Assembly (NCBI GenBank): GCA_012521935.1 | Contig: JAAYLJ010000166.1 | Location: forward strand, 1-6,009 | Length of the DNA: 6,009 bases | Reading direction: 5' to 3' | Source of the DNA: Campylobacteraceae bacterium | GTDB lineage: Bacteria > Campylobacterota > Campylobacteria > Campylobacterales > Campylobacteraceae | Shown here: in pieces, positions 5,102 through 6,009 of the stretch | How the letters are laid out: each line of letters begins with the position of its first letter | How positions within the stretch are numbered: the stretch's first letter is position 1 | Notes under the pieces: generated by a model | What the model was told of the DNA's origin: nothing | The model's database searches: none | What the model saw: only the letters and a program-made list of their open reading frames with translations | Program-made: the position numbers and the translations under genes

Positions 5102-6009
5102 CTACATACCGCCTTGCTTTTTCATTTTTAATTCAACTCTATGTCCTACATAAGAGAGTATCGCAGTTATAATAAAATACATCCCTGCAATTATCAACCA
5201 AGTTTCAAACGGAGAAAAAGTATTTGCAACTATCTCTCTACCAACTTTTGTTAAGTCTGTTATGGATATTACAGAAACTAATGAAGAGTCTTTAACTAAA
5301 GCTATCATCTCTCCAACTAAGGTAGGAAGAGCTCTTTTTAGCGCTTGAGGCATGATGATAAACATCATTGTATGAGGATAGTTCATTCCTAAAGATTTGG
5401 CCGCTTCATACTGCCCCTTATCTATTGACTGAATAGCTCCTCTTAAAACCTCAGCTATATACCCACCAAAAAATATCCCAAGACTCATAGCCCCAGCTAA
5501 AAATCTATCAAGTTCAAAAATAGTTGCGATTATAAAATAGAAGATAAAGATTTGTACAAGTAGAGGCGTCCCCCTAATAACTGTTACATACACAGTTCCA
5601 ATATCATTTAAAAATTGATAACTAGACATTCTCATAAAGGCTATTATGGTGCCTATAAAAAGTGCGATAACAGCTGCAAAGATTGAAATTTTTAAAGTTA
5701 CGCTAAGCCCCTCAAGTAGTGGGCCAGCAGCTAAACTTGAGCTTGATGCAAGCTGATCAAATTCAAAAACAGCTTCTCCATCTTCAACCTTTGGTTTAAC
5801 TTTATTACTCAATTCTATTTTATAAATCTCTCCACTATTTCCCTCTAAAACAAGCTCTTTTTCACCTAGTAGCACAACACCATCAAAAGGCGCATCTTTA
5901 ATTTCAACTTTTTCATATAGGAAATATTTTGGCACACTTGTCCATTTCCAAATATAGTTCATATTTGAAGCAGCATTAAAAAAGCCATATCCAACAAGCA
6001 AGAAGAACA
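5102..6009 (-). CDS. Polar amino acid ABC transporter permease with N-terminal extension (5' partial)
   Basis: Inner-membrane subunit of a His/Glu/Gln-type uptake ABC transporter. The frame is open to the window edge, with FF encoded before the first possible start (TTG at 6001), and that part is a membrane segment, so the true start is probably outside. Counting from TTG 6001: a membrane segment (about 1-18), a hydrophilic region (about 20-92), then a standard permease core of about 205 residues starting LLEGLSVTLKIS (95-106), with RGTPLLVQ (143-150) typical of the family and the EAA loop (E199-A-A-K-S-L-G onward to P226) that contacts the ATPase. GlnP/HisM-type permeases are about 220-250 residues, so the first 90 are extra. 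By the usual topology of the core (N-terminus outside) the extra region should be periplasmic. Binding protein and ATPase genes are not in view, and the substrate cannot be told. Confidence 0.92.
   Translation of the reverse strand, partial: FFLLVGYGFFNAASNMNYIWKWTSVPKYFLYEKVEIKDAPFDGVVLLGEKELVLEGNSGEIYKIELSNKVKPKVEDGEAVFEFDQLASSSSLAAGPLLEGLSVTLKISIFAAVIALFIGTIIAFMRMSSYQFLNDIGTVYVTVIRGTPLLVQIFIFYFIIATIFELDRFLAGAMSLGIFFGGYIAEVLRGAIQSIDKGQYEAAKSLGMNYPHTMMFIIMPQALKRALPTLVGEMIALVKDSSLVSVISITDLTKVGREIVANTFSPFETWLIIAGMYFIITAILSYVGHRVELKMKKQGGM

Noticed and set aside
1..6009. CRISPR arrays, tRNA or rRNA genes, insertion sequences, toxin-antitoxin or other defence genes
   Set aside because: I saw no regularly spaced repeats, cloverleaf-like segments, transposase motifs or terminal inverted repeats; coding sequence fills nearly the whole window and base composition is even.

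Overview
The window is about one-third GC, uses mostly AGA for arginine, and is tightly packed with overlapping genes. The protein types (class II dihydroorotase, compact OmpR-type two-component pair, Tat-exported superoxide-reductase-like protein) and the TGN-TATAAT style promoter with no clear -35 box suggest Campylobacterota (Epsilonproteobacteria), probably a free-living relative of Sulfurimonas or Sulfurospirillum. The genus is inference; no rRNA or other decisive marker is present.

Left part (1-956, plus strand): the last 24 codons of an unidentified gene overlap, by ATGA, a periplasmic cyclophilin-type prolyl isomerase. A PII nitrogen-signalling protein follows 16 bp later. The run ends in a compact hairpin-plus-T terminator that contains the PII stop codon and reaches the stop codon of the opposing gene. 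The PII protein has Phe where the classical uridylylated Tyr51 sits.

Middle-left (954-1528): a minus-strand Tat-signal superoxide reductase-like protein, then a 149-bp divergent AT-rich promoter region with a near-consensus extended -10 for the rightward operon, a weaker one for the leftward gene, and two overlapping AT palindromes.

Middle-right (1529-5099, plus strand): a four-gene operon in which every junction overlaps: pyrC (dihydroorotase), an OmpR-family response regulator, a very small membrane histidine kinase with no sensor domain, and a PilZ (c-di-GMP receptor) protein with an unrecognised helical N-terminal half. The likely output is a two-component system coupled to a c-di-GMP effector, sharing the promoter and translation of a pyrimidine-synthesis gene. 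This is the most interesting unit here.

Right edge (5102-6009, minus strand): a 5'-truncated polar amino acid ABC transporter permease that converges on the PilZ gene with only 2 bp between stop codons. It carries an extra N-terminal membrane segment and a predicted periplasmic domain ahead of the usual permease core. I see no CRISPR array, mobile element, tRNA, rRNA or defence system.
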